A stretch of 41,546 nt of DNA from Planctomycetota bacterium (GTDB lineage Bacteria; Planctomycetota; JAJSAM01; JAKLKS01), in the NCBI GenBank assembly GCA_023150535.1, contig JAKLKS010000006.1:1-41546 (forward strand). The letters are read 5' to 3'. The notes under the pieces are model-generated. The model worked only from the letters and a program-made list of their open reading frames with translations. It made no database searches and was not told the origin of the DNA. A program made the translations under genes and the position numbers. Positions within the stretch are counted from its first letter, which is position 1. Each line of letters starts with the position of its first letter. Shown piece by piece: positions 32,529 through 41,231 of the stretch.

Positions 32529-33584
32529 TCAGGGGTCGGCGAGGTCCCCCAGGACCCCGAGGATCCCCTCCGTCGCCCGCGCGAAGCGGTCGTAGTCGAG
32601 GGTGTCCTCCGTGTCGGCGCCGGTGTGGTACCGCGGGTTCCGGAAGGGGGCGGTGTCGGTGACCATCACCGCGGGGTACCCCTCGCGCCAGAAGGACCAG
32701 TGGTCCGACAGCCCCGCCCCCGGGACCGATTCCGGCAGCGCCGCCCCCTCCGAGGGGAAGCGCGCCCGCCGCCGGAACGAGGCGACGCACTCCCGGACGA
32801 GGTCCCTCTCCGAGACCCTCCCCACGAAGCACAGGAAGTCCCCCGTCGAGGGGTAGAAGGCGGAGAAGGGGAAGGGGTAGTGCTGGGTCCCCTCCCGGGT
32901 GTCGTAGCACCCGAGGGATTCCAGGCAGACCATGGCGGCGATGCCGTCGCCGCGCCTCCGGCAGGCGCGGGCGTACTCGAGGCTCCCCATCCCCTCCCGC
33001 TGGAACCAGGGGGGCTCCTCGTTCACGAAGGCGACGAAGCGCACCGTGCGGGCCGGCCGCTTCCCCGCGAAGGCGGCCGACGCCTCGAGGAGGGCGGCGA
33101 CGCCGGAGGCGTTGTCGTCCGCGCCCGGGGTCGCCGCGTCGCTGTCGTAGTGGGCGCCGACGACGAGGATCTCCGCCGCCCGCGCGCCTCCGGGGACCTC
33201 CACCTCGAGGTTGAAGACCTCCCCGGCCCGCGTGGCGAAGGGGAGGCGGCGCGGCGCGTGGCCCTGGCGGCGCCACTCCTCCTCGAGGAGGACCGCCGCC
33301 CTCTCGAGCGACCCGGGGGTGTGGAGCCCCCGCCTCCCGACGGTCGTCGCGAGGAGGGCCACCCGGGAGCGGAGGCGCGCGGCCAGGGCCGCCTGCGCCG
33401 GCGTGGCGGGGTCGAGCGGCCCGCGGAAGGAGGAGCCGGGCATGGCGACCACGCGCCAGCCCATGACGGCGAGGAGGAGGACCGGCAGGCCGAGGACCAG
33501 GGCGAACCGGATCCAGGCGCGGCGGCCGGAGGGGAGGGCGCGGAGGCGGAGGGAGACCCGGCGCGGCGTCGGCGCCCGGACCAT
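32529..33584 (-). CDS. M28-family zinc aminopeptidase, membrane-anchored
   Basis: A 351-residue protein. A basic N-terminus is followed by one hydrophobic segment (FALVLGLPVLLLAVMGW, about residues 27-45), an anchor that would place the catalytic domain outside the cytoplasm. M28 zinc-site motifs are present: GAHYDSD (about 143), PGADDNASG (about 153), FVNEEPP (about 187) and the distal YHTGADT (about 320). The ATG shares one base with the upstream stop (TGATG), so it is translated from the same message as the small gene and the PaaK-like ligase. Substrate unknown. Confidence 0.85.
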   Translation of the reverse strand: MVRAPTPRRVSLRLRALPSGRRAWIRFALVLGLPVLLLAVMGWRVVAMPGSSFRGPLDPATPAQAALAARLRSRVALLATTVGRRGLHTPGSLERAAVLLEEEWRRQGHAPRRLPFATRAGEVFNLEVEVPGGARAAEILVVGAHYDSDAATPGADDNASGVAALLEASAAFAGKRPARTVRFVAFVNEEPPWFQREGMGSLEYARACRRRGDGIAAMVCLESLGCYDTREGTQHYPFPFSAFYPSTGDFLCFVGRVSERDLVRECVASFRRRARFPSEGAALPESVPGAGLSDHWSFWREGYPAVMVTDTAPFRNPRYHTGADTEDTLDYDRFARATEGILGVLGDLADP

Positions 33585-33811
33585 CAGACCCCGAGGTCGT
33601 AGAGGTGCTCGAACTCCATGCCGGCGTCGTCCACGACCTGGTAGAGGCAGGCGAGCGACTTCATGAGGTTCCGCCGCGTGCAGGGGGGGAGGTCGTCCCG
33701 CCCGAGGAGGGCCTTGGTCTTGCGGTACATCCAGGCCACCTCCTGGTGGACCTCGTCCACGGGCCTCCCGGCCAGGTCCCTCGGGTGCAGGATGTCGGTG
33801 CGGTCGCCCAT
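33584..33811 (-). CDS. Small conserved-looking protein (75 aa) between ligase and peptidase
   Basis: A 75-residue protein, missing from the track as a separate entry because its frame is fused there to a shadow of the ligase gene. It starts at ATG 33811 after GGGGGA. The sequence (VHQEVAWMYRKTKALLGRDD, then TRRNLMKSLACLYQVVDDAG) suggests a compact helical protein. I do not recognise the family. It follows the PaaK-like ligase by 20 nt, and its stop touches the peptidase start, so it is a likely operon member. Confidence 0.65.
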   Translation of the reverse strand: MGDRTDILHPRDLAGRPVDEVHQEVAWMYRKTKALLGRDDLPPCTRRNLMKSLACLYQVVDDAGMEFEHLYDLGV

Positions 33812-33831
33812 GGTCGTCCCCCTCGGCGCGC

Positions 33832-35181
33832 CTAGTAGGTCCTCTTGTCCACCAGCCGCTTCGCCTTCAGCTCGAAGCGCGGCAGGGTCCCCGGCTCCGC
33901 CAGCTCGAGCTGGAAGCGGAGGTTCTCGTGGGCCTCGGCCAGGTCGTGGTCGAGCGCCGTGCGGATGGAGGGCCAGTGGTCCTCGCTCCCCTTCGGCAGC
34001 TCGCAGCGCACGGTGATCTCGTCCCGGTCCTTCTCCCGCCAGAGCACAATCTGGAACTCCTCGACGAGCGCGTGCTCCCGCACGATGGCCTCGACGGCGC
34101 GGGGGTAGACGTTGGTGCCCCGGATCTTGTGCATGTCGTCGACGCGGCCGAGGATCCCCCCCTGGTAGAGGTCGAAGGTCCGGCCGCAGGTGCAGGAGGA
34201 GGCGGGAACGCGGCAGACGAGGTCCCGCGTGCGGTAGCGGACGAGGGGCAGGATCCCCCGCCCGAAGGAGGTCACGACCCTCTCCCCCTTCTCCCCCGGG
34301 CCGACCGGCTCGCCGCTCTCCGGGTCGAGGACCTCCTCGATGAAGTGATCCTCGATGATGTGCATCCCGCCGGGGCGGTGGCGGCACTCGAACATCATGA
34401 TGGTGCCGATCTCCGTCATCCCCGCGGAGTCCCCGCAGGGGGCGCCCCACTCCTCCTCGATCTTCCGCCGCACCGCGGGCACCGACCCCGAGGGCTCGCC
34501 GGAGAGGAGGATCCTCTCCACCTTCCCCGCCTTCCGGAGGTCGACGCCCATCTCCCGCGCGACCTGGGCGAGGCGGAGCACGTAGGTGGGGGTGGCGCAG
34601 ACGGTGGTGGCGCCGTTCTCGACGATGAGCTTCACCCGGGTGTCGGTGGGGAGGCTGCCCGAGGGGATGACCAGCGCGCCGAGCTTCTCGCAGGCGTAGT
34701 GGGCCCCCCAGAACCCGATGAAGGAGGCGTAGGAGAAGGCGAAGAACACGGTGTCCGAGGGGCGCACCCCGAAGGCGTGGAAGCCGTGGCACCACATCTC
34801 GGCGATCCACTCCCAGTCGCGCATGCCGTCGAGGGCGCGGAGCGGCATGCGGCCCGTGGTCCCGCTGGTGGTGTGGAGGCGGATGGCCACCTCCGGCGGG
34901 GCGGCGGGGAGGTCGCCGTAGGGGGGATGGGCGGCCTGGGCCTCCATCCACTCGGCGCGGGTCATGGGGGGGATGCGGCGGAGGTCGTCGAGGGAGCGGA
35001 ACTGGCCGGGCTCGAAGCCCGCGGCCTCCCACCGGCGGCGGTGGAAGGGGCTCCGCTCCCAGGCGTAGGCGAGCTGGCGGCGCATCTTGGCGACCTGGAT
35101 GGCCGTGATCTCCGCCCGGGGCATCGTCTCGTGCCTCGGGTTCCAGTACTCGTCGGGCGCGATGGCCGGCTTCGCTCCCAT
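33832..35181 (-). CDS. PaaK-like phenylacetate/aryl-CoA ligase (ANL superfamily)
   Basis: A 449-residue adenylate-forming enzyme of the phenylacetate-CoA ligase type: it activates a carboxylic acid with ATP and transfers it to CoA. Motifs: HTTSGTTGRM (P-loop, about residue 100), SAGMTEIG (about 235), VRYRTRDLVCRV with CTCGRTFD (about 300), and GRVDDMHKIRGTNVYP at the domain hinge, followed by the PaaK C-terminal domain. The final Lys-containing segment (FELKAKRLVDKR) is present. The substrate is uncertain. It starts at ATG 35181 with AGGAGG upstream and is the first gene of an operon with the small protein and the M28 peptidase. Confidence 0.85.
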   Translation of the reverse strand: MGAKPAIAPDEYWNPRHETMPRAEITAIQVAKMRRQLAYAWERSPFHRRRWEAAGFEPGQFRSLDDLRRIPPMTRAEWMEAQAAHPPYGDLPAAPPEVAIRLHTTSGTTGRMPLRALDGMRDWEWIAEMWCHGFHAFGVRPSDTVFFAFSYASFIGFWGAHYACEKLGALVIPSGSLPTDTRVKLIVENGATTVCATPTYVLRLAQVAREMGVDLRKAGKVERILLSGEPSGSVPAVRRKIEEEWGAPCGDSAGMTEIGTIMMFECRHRPGGMHIIEDHFIEEVLDPESGEPVGPGEKGERVVTSFGRGILPLVRYRTRDLVCRVPASSCTCGRTFDLYQGGILGRVDDMHKIRGTNVYPRAVEAIVREHALVEEFQIVLWREKDRDEITVRCELPKGSEDHWPSIRTALDHDLAEAHENLRFQLELAEPGTLPRFELKAKRLVDKRTY

Positions 35182-35208
35182 CGGGGGCGCCTCCTTTCTC
35201 GGGCCGCC

Positions 35209-35237
35209 ACTGTAGGAGGGCCCCTCCGCGGAGTCAA
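35209..35237 (-). promoter_or_regulatory. Promoter of the PaaK-like ligase operon
   Basis: On the minus strand TTGACT (35237-35232) and TACAGT (35214-35209) are 17 bp apart, about 28 nt upstream of the ligase ATG. The spacer contains the palindromic GGAGGGGCCCTCC. Confidence 0.65.
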
Positions 35238-35325
35238 CCTGATCAGTACGGAACCCGACCCGTTTCCGTCGACCGGCGGGCGGGGGGCGCCCGCCGCCCG
35301 CTGCAATCCCCCGTAGGATCCACCG

Positions 35326-36177
35326 ATGAACCTCGACAGGCACGACGGACCGGCCTCCTTCCTCGCCGCGGCGGAGCCCTTCCTCCTCGCCGCCGAGGCC
35401 CGCCACGGGCTGCCGCTGGCGGTGGCCCGCACCTGCCTCGAGGAGCCGGACCGGTACGGGGGCCGCAACTACTTCGCCACCGTCCGCGGGAACGGACGCG
35501 TCCTCGGCGCCGCCCTCATGACGCCGCCCCACCAGGTCGCGGTCCACGTCCCCCCGGCGGCGGCCGGCCTCCTCGCGGAGGACCTCGCGGCGGGGGGCTT
35601 CCCGGTGCCCGGGGCCTTCGGGCCGGTGGAGTGCGTGGACGTCTTCGCGGCGGCCTGGGCGCTCCCCCGGGGGCTCGCGGCGCGGCGGCGGCGGGACCTC
35701 CGGGCCTTCTCGCTGGAGCGGGTGATCCCGGCGCCGCCCGCGCGCGGGGGGATGCGGGCGGCCGTGGAGGGGGACGTCCCGACGGCGGCGGAGTTCCTCG
35801 CGGCCTTCCACGCGGAGTCCCGTCCCCAGGCGGTCTCCGAGGAGCCGGAGGCGGCGGCGCGCCGCGCCGTCGCGGCGGGGCGGCTCTTCCTCTGGCAGGA
35901 CGGGGCGCGGGTGGTGGCGCAGGCCCGGGTGATGGGGTTCACCGCCACGGGGGTCCGGGTGGGGGCGGTCTACACGCCGCCCGGGGACCGGCGGCGGGGC
36001 TACGCGACGGCGCTCGTGGGCGCGCTGTCGGCGCGCCTGCTCGCGGAGGGGCGGCGCTTCTGCTGCCTCTTCACCGACCTCGCGAACCCGGTCGCCAACT
36101 CCATCTACCCCAAGGTCGGCTACCGCCCGGTGGGGGACTTCCGGGAGTGGGAGTGGGGGGGCGGGGGGGCTCCCTAG
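35326..36177 (+). CDS. GNAT-family N-acetyltransferase (two-domain)
   Basis: A 283-residue protein. The C-terminal GNAT domain has the acetyl-CoA loop DRRRGYATALVGAL (about residue 222) preceded by VRVGAVYTPPG, and ends with NSIYPKVGYRPVGD, a common GNAT finish. The N-terminal half (about residues 1-130) appears to be a degenerate partner domain. Substrate unknown. A possible -10 (TAGGAT) lies 7 nt before the ATG, so the message may be leaderless. Its stop overlaps the gatB stop on the other strand by 4 nt (CTAG). Confidence 0.8.
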   Translation: MNLDRHDGPASFLAAAEPFLLAAEARHGLPLAVARTCLEEPDRYGGRNYFATVRGNGRVLGAALMTPPHQVAVHVPPAAAGLLAEDLAAGGFPVPGAFGPVECVDVFAAAWALPRGLAARRRRDLRAFSLERVIPAPPARGGMRAAVEGDVPTAAEFLAAFHAESRPQAVSEEPEAAARRAVAAGRLFLWQDGARVVAQARVMGFTATGVRVGAVYTPPGDRRRGYATALVGALSARLLAEGRRFCCLFTDLANPVANSIYPKVGYRPVGDFREWEWGGGGAP

Positions 36178-37658
36178 AGGAGCCCGTCGAGAATCCGGTT
36201 CACCGCCCCCGGGTCCGCCGTCCCCCGCATCCGCTTCATCACCTGCCCGACGAGGGCCCCGCGGGCCGCCGTCTTCCCGGCCCGGATCTTCGCCACGACG
36301 TCGGGGTTCGCCGCCACCACCTCCGCGCAGGCCGCCCGCACGGCCTCCTCCCCCGCGCCGCCGAGGAGCCCCCTCCCCGCGAGGAAGGCGGCCGGGTCCC
36401 CTCCCGTCCCCGGCCACTCCCCCGCGAGCAGGTGCTCCTTCACGACCTGGGCCGTCGCCTTCCCCGTCCGCTGGAGCCCGAGCGCCGCGGCGAGGTCCCC
36501 CGCCGACGCCCGCAGCGCCGCCCAGTCGCCGCCCCTCCCGTTCACCCAGCCCGCCAGCGGCCCGAGGAACCAGCCCGCGAGCGCCGGCCCCGCCTCCGCC
36601 GCGGGCGCCCCGGCCCCCTCCGCCGCCGCCAGGGCCGCGGCGAACCGCCCCCCGGTCAGGTCCCGCACGAGGAGGAGGTCGGCCTGGTCCGCGGCGAGCC
36701 CGAGCCTCACCGCCTCCGCCCGCGCCCGGCCGGCCGCCGCCGAGCGGTCCGCGTCGGCCGCCGCCAGCGCCGCCCGCCCCTCGGCGACGAACCCCGCCAG
36801 CGCCTCCGCCGGCAGGTCGGGCAGGTCCGGCTCCGGGAAGTAGCGGTAGTCGGCCGCCGTCTCCTTCGTCCGCTGGAGGATCGTCCGCCCCCCGGCGTCG
36901 TCCCAGCCGTAGGTCGTCCGCGGCGGCGCCGCCCCCGCCGGGTGCCAGGGCCCCTCCTCGAGGCGCTTCGCCTCGAAGGCCACCGCAGCCCGCACCGCGG
37001 CGAAGGAGTTGAGGTTCTTCAGCTCGCTGATCCCCGTCGAGCTCCCGTCCCCGCGGACCAGGCTCACGTTCGGCTCGCAGCGCATCTCCCCCTTCTCCAT
37101 GCTGCAGGAGGAGGCCCCCGCGAGGATCATCCGATCCCGGAGGAGCCGCAGGTACTCCTCCACCGCCGCCGCGCTCCCGAGGTCCGGCTCCGTCACGATC
37201 TCGAGCAGCGGCACACCGCAGCGGTTGAAGTCCACCAGCGTCTCCCCGTCCCCGGCGTGGGAGGACTTCCCCGTGTCCTCCTCGAGGTGGGCGCGGCGGA
37301 TCCGCACCCGCGTCCCGTCGGAGAGGGCGAGGGCGCCGTTCTCGCAGAGCGGGTGGTCGTACTGCGTGATCTGGTACCCCTTCGGGAGGTCGGGGTAGAA
37401 GTAGTTCTTCCGGTCCCAGCGGACCGCGCCCCGCGGCGCGACGGCGCAGCCGAGGGCGAGCCCCGCCCGCACCGCCGCCGCGAGCGCCCCGCGGTTGAGG
37501 GTCGGGAGCGCGCCGGGGTGCCCGAGGCAGACCGGGCAGCAGAGGGCGTTCGGCTCCGCGCCGAACTCCACGGGGCAGGCGCAGAAGGCCTTCGTCCGCG
37601 TCGCGAGCTGGACGTGGACCTCGACGCCGACCACGAGCCGGGGGGGGCGGGCGCTCAC
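36174..37658 (-). CDS. gatB: Asp/Glu-tRNA amidotransferase subunit B
   Basis: A 494-residue GatB, the kinase/transamidation subunit that binds misacylated Glu-tRNA-Gln or Asp-tRNA-Asn. It opens with [19 protein letters not shown], then [43 protein letters not shown] and [17 protein letters not shown], all GatB hallmarks. The YqeY-like tail domain ends in [17 protein letters not shown]. The track's 1338-residue ORF only reads upstream through gatA in the wrong frame; the true start is the GTG at 37658 that overlaps the gatA stop (GTGA). Housekeeping. Confidence 0.93.
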   Translation of the reverse strand: MSARPPRLVVGVEVHVQLATRTKAFCACPVEFGAEPNALCCPVCLGHPGALPTLNRGALAAAVRAGLALGCAVAPRGAVRWDRKNYFYPDLPKGYQITQYDHPLCENGALALSDGTRVRIRRAHLEEDTGKSSHAGDGETLVDFNRCGVPLLEIVTEPDLGSAAAVEEYLRLLRDRMILAGASSCSMEKGEMRCEPNVSLVRGDGSSTGISELKNLNSFAAVRAAVAFEAKRLEEGPWHPAGAAPPRTTYGWDDAGGRTILQRTKETAADYRYFPEPDLPDLPAEALAGFVAEGRAALAAADADRSAAAGRARAEAVRLGLAADQADLLLVRDLTGGRFAAALAAAEGAGAPAAEAGPALAGWFLGPLAGWVNGRGGDWAALRASAGDLAAALGLQRTGKATAQVVKEHLLAGEWPGTGGDPAAFLAGRGLLGGAGEEAVRAACAEVVAANPDVVAKIRAGKTAARGALVGQVMKRMRGTADPGAVNRILDGLL

Positions 37659-39130
37659 GCGAACGCCCCCGGGAGGGCCGCGGGGAGGAGCCCCGCCGCC
37701 TCCACCGCCGCCGCCGCCCGCAGCGCCGCGTCCTCGCGGAGCGCGGGGGCCATCACCTGGAAGCCCGCCGGCAGCCCGGCCGGGTCGGCGCCGCAGGGCA
37801 CCGACACCGCGGGGATCCCGGCGAGGTTCGCCGTCACCGCGAAGACGTCGCAGAGGTACATGGCCAGGGGATCCTCGATCTTCTCCCCGAGGGGGAAGGC
37901 GACGGTGGGCGCCGTCGGGCCCACCAGCACGTCCACCTCGCGGAAGGCCCGGTCGAGGTCGTCGGCGATGAGCCGCCGCACCCGGAGCGCCCTCTGGTAG
38001 TAGGCGTCGGCGTATCCCGCCGAGAGGGCGAAGGTCCCGAGCAGGATCCGCCGCTTCACCTCGGTCCCGAAGCCGCGGTCCCGGGTCTCCTCGTACATCC
38101 CGGCGAGGTCCCGTCCCTCCACCCGGAGCCCGTAGCGCACCCCGTCGAAGCGGGCGAGGTTGCTCGACGCCTCGCTCGTGGCGACGAGGTAGTAGACCGC
38201 GATCCCGTCCCCGGAGCGGGGAAGGGAGACCTCCCTCACCTCCGCCCCCCCGGCGCGGAGGACCCCGACGGCGGCCTCCACCGCGGCCTTCACCGCGGGC
38301 TCGAGCCCCTCGCCCTCGAGGTGCTCCTTCACGACGCCGACCCTCATCCCGCGCAGCCCCCCCTCCGCGAGGGAGGCCGCGGGGGCCTCGAGGGCGAGGC
38401 TCGTCGCGTCCATCGGGTCGCGGCCGGCGATCACCGACAGCGCGAGCGCCGCGTCCGCCGCGGTGCGGCAGAGCGGTCCCACCTGGTCGAGGGAGGAGCC
38501 GAAGGCGACGAGCCCGCTCCGGGAGACCCGCCCGTAGGTGGGCTTCAGGCCGAGGATCCCGCAGAGGGCCGCGGGCTGGCGGATGGAGCCCCCGGTGTCG
38601 GAGCCGAGGGCGAGCGGCGCGAAGCCCGCGGCCACCGCCGCCGCCGACCCGCCCGAGGACCCTCCCGGCACGCGGGAGGGATCGCGGGGGTTCCGCGTCG
38701 GGCCGAAGGCGGAGTTCTCCGTGGAGGAGCCCATGGCGAACTCGTCGAGGTTCGTCTTCCCGAGGATCACCGCCCCCGCGGCGCGCAGGCGCGCGACGGC
38801 GGTCGCGTCCCTCGGGGCGACGAACCCCTCGAGGATGCGGGAGGCGCAGGTGGTGGGGAGGCCCTCGACGTTCAGGTTGTCCTTCACCGCGACGGGGACC
38901 CCCTCGAGGGGTCGCGGCGCGCCGCCCGCGTCGAGGCGGGCGTCGGAGGCGCGGGCCGAGCGGAGCGCGCCCTCGGCGTCCACCCGGAGGAAGGCGCCGA
39001 TCCCCCCGTCGAGGCGGGCGATGCGGTCGAGGAAGTGGCGGGCCGCCTCCTCGGCGGAGACCTCGCGGGAGGCGATGCGGTCGCGGAGCGCCGCCGCCGG
39101 GAGCGCGTGGAGGGGGAGGCCGCCGGCCAC
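37655..39130 (-). CDS. gatA: Asp/Glu-tRNA amidotransferase subunit A (amidase)
   Basis: A 491-residue amidase-signature enzyme that releases ammonia from glutamine for the GatB reaction. The Ser-cisSer-Lys triad regions are visible: [16 protein letters not shown] (Lys, about residue 75) and [19 protein letters not shown] with [13 protein letters not shown] (both Ser, about 150-175). It starts at GTG 39130, just behind the gatC stop; the track's extension to 39502 runs antisense-like through gatC. Full length, with no damage seen. Confidence 0.93.
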   Translation of the reverse strand: MAGGLPLHALPAAALRDRIASREVSAEEAARHFLDRIARLDGGIGAFLRVDAEGALRSARASDARLDAGGAPRPLEGVPVAVKDNLNVEGLPTTCASRILEGFVAPRDATAVARLRAAGAVILGKTNLDEFAMGSSTENSAFGPTRNPRDPSRVPGGSSGGSAAAVAAGFAPLALGSDTGGSIRQPAALCGILGLKPTYGRVSRSGLVAFGSSLDQVGPLCRTAADAALALSVIAGRDPMDATSLALEAPAASLAEGGLRGMRVGVVKEHLEGEGLEPAVKAAVEAAVGVLRAGGAEVREVSLPRSGDGIAVYYLVATSEASSNLARFDGVRYGLRVEGRDLAGMYEETRDRGFGTEVKRRILLGTFALSAGYADAYYQRALRVRRLIADDLDRAFREVDVLVGPTAPTVAFPLGEKIEDPLAMYLCDVFAVTANLAGIPAVSVPCGADPAGLPAGFQVMAPALREDAALRAAAAVEAAGLLPAALPGAFA

Positions 39131-39132
39131 TG

Positions 39133-39462
39133 CTACCGCCCCTCCTCGAGGACGCGGGGGACGCGGAGGAGGCGGCCGTCGTGGTCCGGCGCGGCGGCGA
39201 TGACCTGCGCGAGGGGGAGCGGCGCGGCGGGGCCGACGGCGGGTCCGTCGGGGCGGAGGGTCGAGGCCGGCTCGGCGGGGGGGACGGCGTGGACGAGGGG
39301 CTCCACGGCGTCGGCCTCGTCCCTCGCGCGGAGGCGGTCCACGTAGCCGAGGATGCGGCCGAAGTCGCGGGCGAGGGGCTCCGCCTCCCCGGGGGCGAGG
39401 CGGATCCTCGCGAGCGCGGCGATGCGGCGGACCTCGTCCGGGCCGTGGGGGGGGAGGGGCAT
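39133..39462 (-). CDS. gatC: Asp/Glu-tRNA amidotransferase subunit C
   Basis: A 109-residue GatC, which stabilises GatA-GatB. It shows the family pattern [20 protein letters not shown], then [19 protein letters not shown] and a C-terminal [10 protein letters not shown]. It heads gatC-gatA-gatB. A TATACT -10 on the minus strand (39476-39471) lies only 9 nt upstream of the ATG and no Shine-Dalgarno is visible, so the message may start almost at the ATG. Confidence 0.88.
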   Translation of the reverse strand: MPLPPHGPDEVRRIAALARIRLAPGEAEPLARDFGRILGYVDRLRARDEADAVEPLVHAVPPAEPASTLRPDGPAVGPAAPLPLAQVIAAAPDHDGRLLRVPRVLEEGR

Positions 39463-39579
39463 GGCGGCGGAGTATAGCGGGGGAGGCGGTCGCGGGAAGC
39501 ACCCCGCGCGGGGCGGGGCGCGCTATGCTGGCCCCCTTCGCGTCCCCGGTCGGGGGCGCGTCTCCCGGAGGATCCCGCC

Positions 39580-40128
39580 ATGATGCGTCGCGCCCTGCTC
39601 GGACTCGTCCTGTGCGCCGCCGCCGCGGCCCTGGCCACGGCCTGCGCGTCCGCCTCGAAGGCCCCGCTCGATTCCGCGGTCGCCGTCCTCGGGCCGGCCA
39701 GCGGGAGCAAGGTGTCGGGGAAGGCGGTCTTCACCCGGATGGAGGGGGACTGGATCCGGATCCGCATCGACATCGCGGGGGCGGAGCCGGGGCTGCACGC
39801 GGTGCACATCCACGAGCACGGGGACTGCTCCTCGCCGGACGCGATGTCGGCGGGGGGGCACTGGAACCCGACGATGAAGAAGCACGGGCGGTTCGGGCAG
39901 GCGGACGGGGAGTTCCACCTCGGGGACCTCGGGAACATCGAGGTCGGGGCGGACGGGACGGGGTACCTGGAGCTGACGACGCCGCTGCTGGGGATGGGGT
40001 GCGGGTGCGAGAAGGACTTCCTCGGGCGGTCGATCATCGTGCACGCGAAGCGGGACGACTTCACGACCCAGCCGACGGGGGACGCGGGGGCGCGCATCGG
40101 GTGCGGGGTGATCCGGGCGGGGAGGTAG
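39580..40128 (+). CDS. sodC: Cu/Zn superoxide dismutase, lipoprotein
   Basis: A 182-residue SodC that converts superoxide to oxygen and peroxide outside the cytoplasm. A signal peptide ([20 protein letters not shown]) ends with a lipobox-like ATAC, so it is probably lipid-anchored. The metal ligands are present: HIHEHGDC (copper His and the disulfide Cys), GGHWNP (bridging His), [15 protein letters not shown] (zinc His and Asp) and [10 protein letters not shown] (copper His). The active-site Arg and second Cys lie in [13 protein letters not shown] precedes a double ATG. A TATGCT -10 stands near 39524. Divergent from gatC. Confidence 0.9.
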   Translation: MMRRALLGLVLCAAAAALATACASASKAPLDSAVAVLGPASGSKVSGKAVFTRMEGDWIRIRIDIAGAEPGLHAVHIHEHGDCSSPDAMSAGGHWNPTMKKHGRFGQADGEFHLGDLGNIEVGADGTGYLELTTPLLGMGCGCEKDFLGRSIIVHAKRDDFTTQPTGDAGARIGCGVIRAGR

Positions 40129-40206
40129 GCGGGGGGGGCGGGGGAGGCGGGGCCTCCGGCCGCCTTCCTCGATGGAGGGCCCAGGCTCACATCCCCGTCT
40201 CCTGGC

Positions 40207-40671
40207 CTACCCCGGGCGACCCTCCGGCACTCCCGGCGGAGGGCCCGCCGCGAAGGTGAACATCACCTGCTCCTCCGGGTCCCGGACGCCGCCCCGGGAC
40301 AGGTAGAGCCGCTGGGCGGGGAGGTTGTCCCGGCCGGTGAGGACCCAGGCCTCGCGGCACCCGAGGACCCCCGCGCGGGCGAGGAGCGCACCCAGCACCT
40401 CCTTCCCCGTCCCGCGCCCCCGGTGGGTCGGCGCCACCCCGACCTCGTTCACGAACATCTCCGGCGCCGGCTTGTCCGGATGGAAGTAGTGGACGCCGGA
40501 GGCGAACCCGACCACCACCCCGTCCTCCACCGCCACGGCGAGGTGGTGGCGCGGGTCGGCCAGGAACGCGCGCGCCGCCTCCCCGTCCACCGCGTGATCG
40601 AACACACCCGGCGCCACCCGCCCCAGGATCGCCTCCTCCCCGGAGCCGAGAACGCGGACCTCGATGCCCAT
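40207..40671 (-). CDS. GNAT-family N-acetyltransferase
   Basis: A 154-residue single-domain GNAT. Motif A is VNEVGVAPTHRGRGTGKEVL (acetyl-CoA loop RGRGTG, about residue 86), followed by EAWVLTGRDNLPAQRLYLSRG, the typical motif B region of small-molecule and aminoglycoside-type acetyltransferases. GGGAGGG precedes the ATG. The substrate cannot be inferred. It is divergent from the blaI-like gene, with about 150 nt between starts. Confidence 0.82.
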   Translation of the reverse strand: MGIEVRVLGSGEEAILGRVAPGVFDHAVDGEAARAFLADPRHHLAVAVEDGVVVGFASGVHYFHPDKPAPEMFVNEVGVAPTHRGRGTGKEVLGALLARAGVLGCREAWVLTGRDNLPAQRLYLSRGGVRDPEEQVMFTFAAGPPPGVPEGRPG

Positions 40672-40753
40672 GGAACTCCCTCCCTTCCTCGCGGCGGGAC
40701 GGCTTCGCGGAGCATCCTACGACCCGGCGGCCCGCGTCCACCCCGTCAGGGCC

Positions 40754-40782
40754 TTGACTGACTACTACACATGTAGTAGATT
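40754..40782 (+). promoter_or_regulatory. BlaI-type promoter-operator
   Basis: TTGACT (40754-40759) and TAGATT (40777-40782) are 17 bp apart. The spacer and -10 overlap the perfect palindrome CTACTACA-CA-TGTAGTAG (40762-40779), which contains TACA-NN-TGTA, the known core of BlaI/MecI operators. The downstream repressor very likely controls its own operon through it. Confidence 0.82.
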
Positions 40783-40820
40783 CTCCCCCGTCGCCCGCCG
40801 CCCCGCCCCCGGAGACCCCC

Positions 40821-41231
40821 GTGCACCTGTCCGACGCCGAATGGGAAGTCATGGACGCCCTCTGGCGCCTCCGCGCCGCCACCGCGCGCGAGATCCGCGA
40901 CGCCCTCCCGCCCGCCAACCGCTGGGCCTACACCACCGTGAAGACCATGCTCGACCGCCTCGCCCGCAAGGGCGCCGTCTCCGAGGCGAAGGAGGGCCGC
41001 CGCCTCCTCTTCACCCCCCTCCTCACCCGCGCCGCCGCCCGCCGGGCCGCCCTCGGCACCCTCCTCGAGCGCGCCTTCGACGGATCCTGGGCCCCCCTCC
41101 TCTCCTTCGCCGCCGAGGACCGCCGCCTCCCGAAGCGCGAGCGCGACGCCCTCCGCCGCCTCCTCGAGGAGGAGGAGCGGAGGAAGGGCGCCGCCCCCTG
41201 CGCCGCCGCCGACGGGGAGGAGGCCCCGTGA
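40821..41231 (+). CDS. BlaI/MecI/CopY-family transcriptional repressor
   Basis: A 136-residue repressor. The winged helix covers residues 1-75: LSDAEWEVMDALWRLRAATA, then YTTVKTMLDRLARKGAVSEA and RRLLFTPL. The C-terminal helical half would dimerise and carries the region that BlaR1-like proteases cleave. It starts at GTG 40821 after GGAG. The stop overlaps the next GTG (GTGA), the normal coupling with a BlaR1/M56 sensor gene. No beta-lactamase is in view, so the regulated genes may lie beyond the window. Confidence 0.88.
   Translation: MHLSDAEWEVMDALWRLRAATAREIRDALPPANRWAYTTVKTMLDRLARKGAVSEAKEGRRLLFTPLLTRAAARRAALGTLLERAFDGSWAPLLSFAAEDRRLPKRERDALRRLLEEEERRKGAAPCAAADGEEAP

Noticed and set aside
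32121-33602. 493-residue plus-strand ORF
   Set aside because: Antisense to the M28 peptidase, low-complexity, no domain.
36174-40190. 1338-residue minus-strand ORF covering gatB, gatA, gatC and sodC
   Set aside because: Only its last 494 codons are GatB. The rest is a stop-poor shadow caused by extreme GC content over genes with clear family motifs in other frames.
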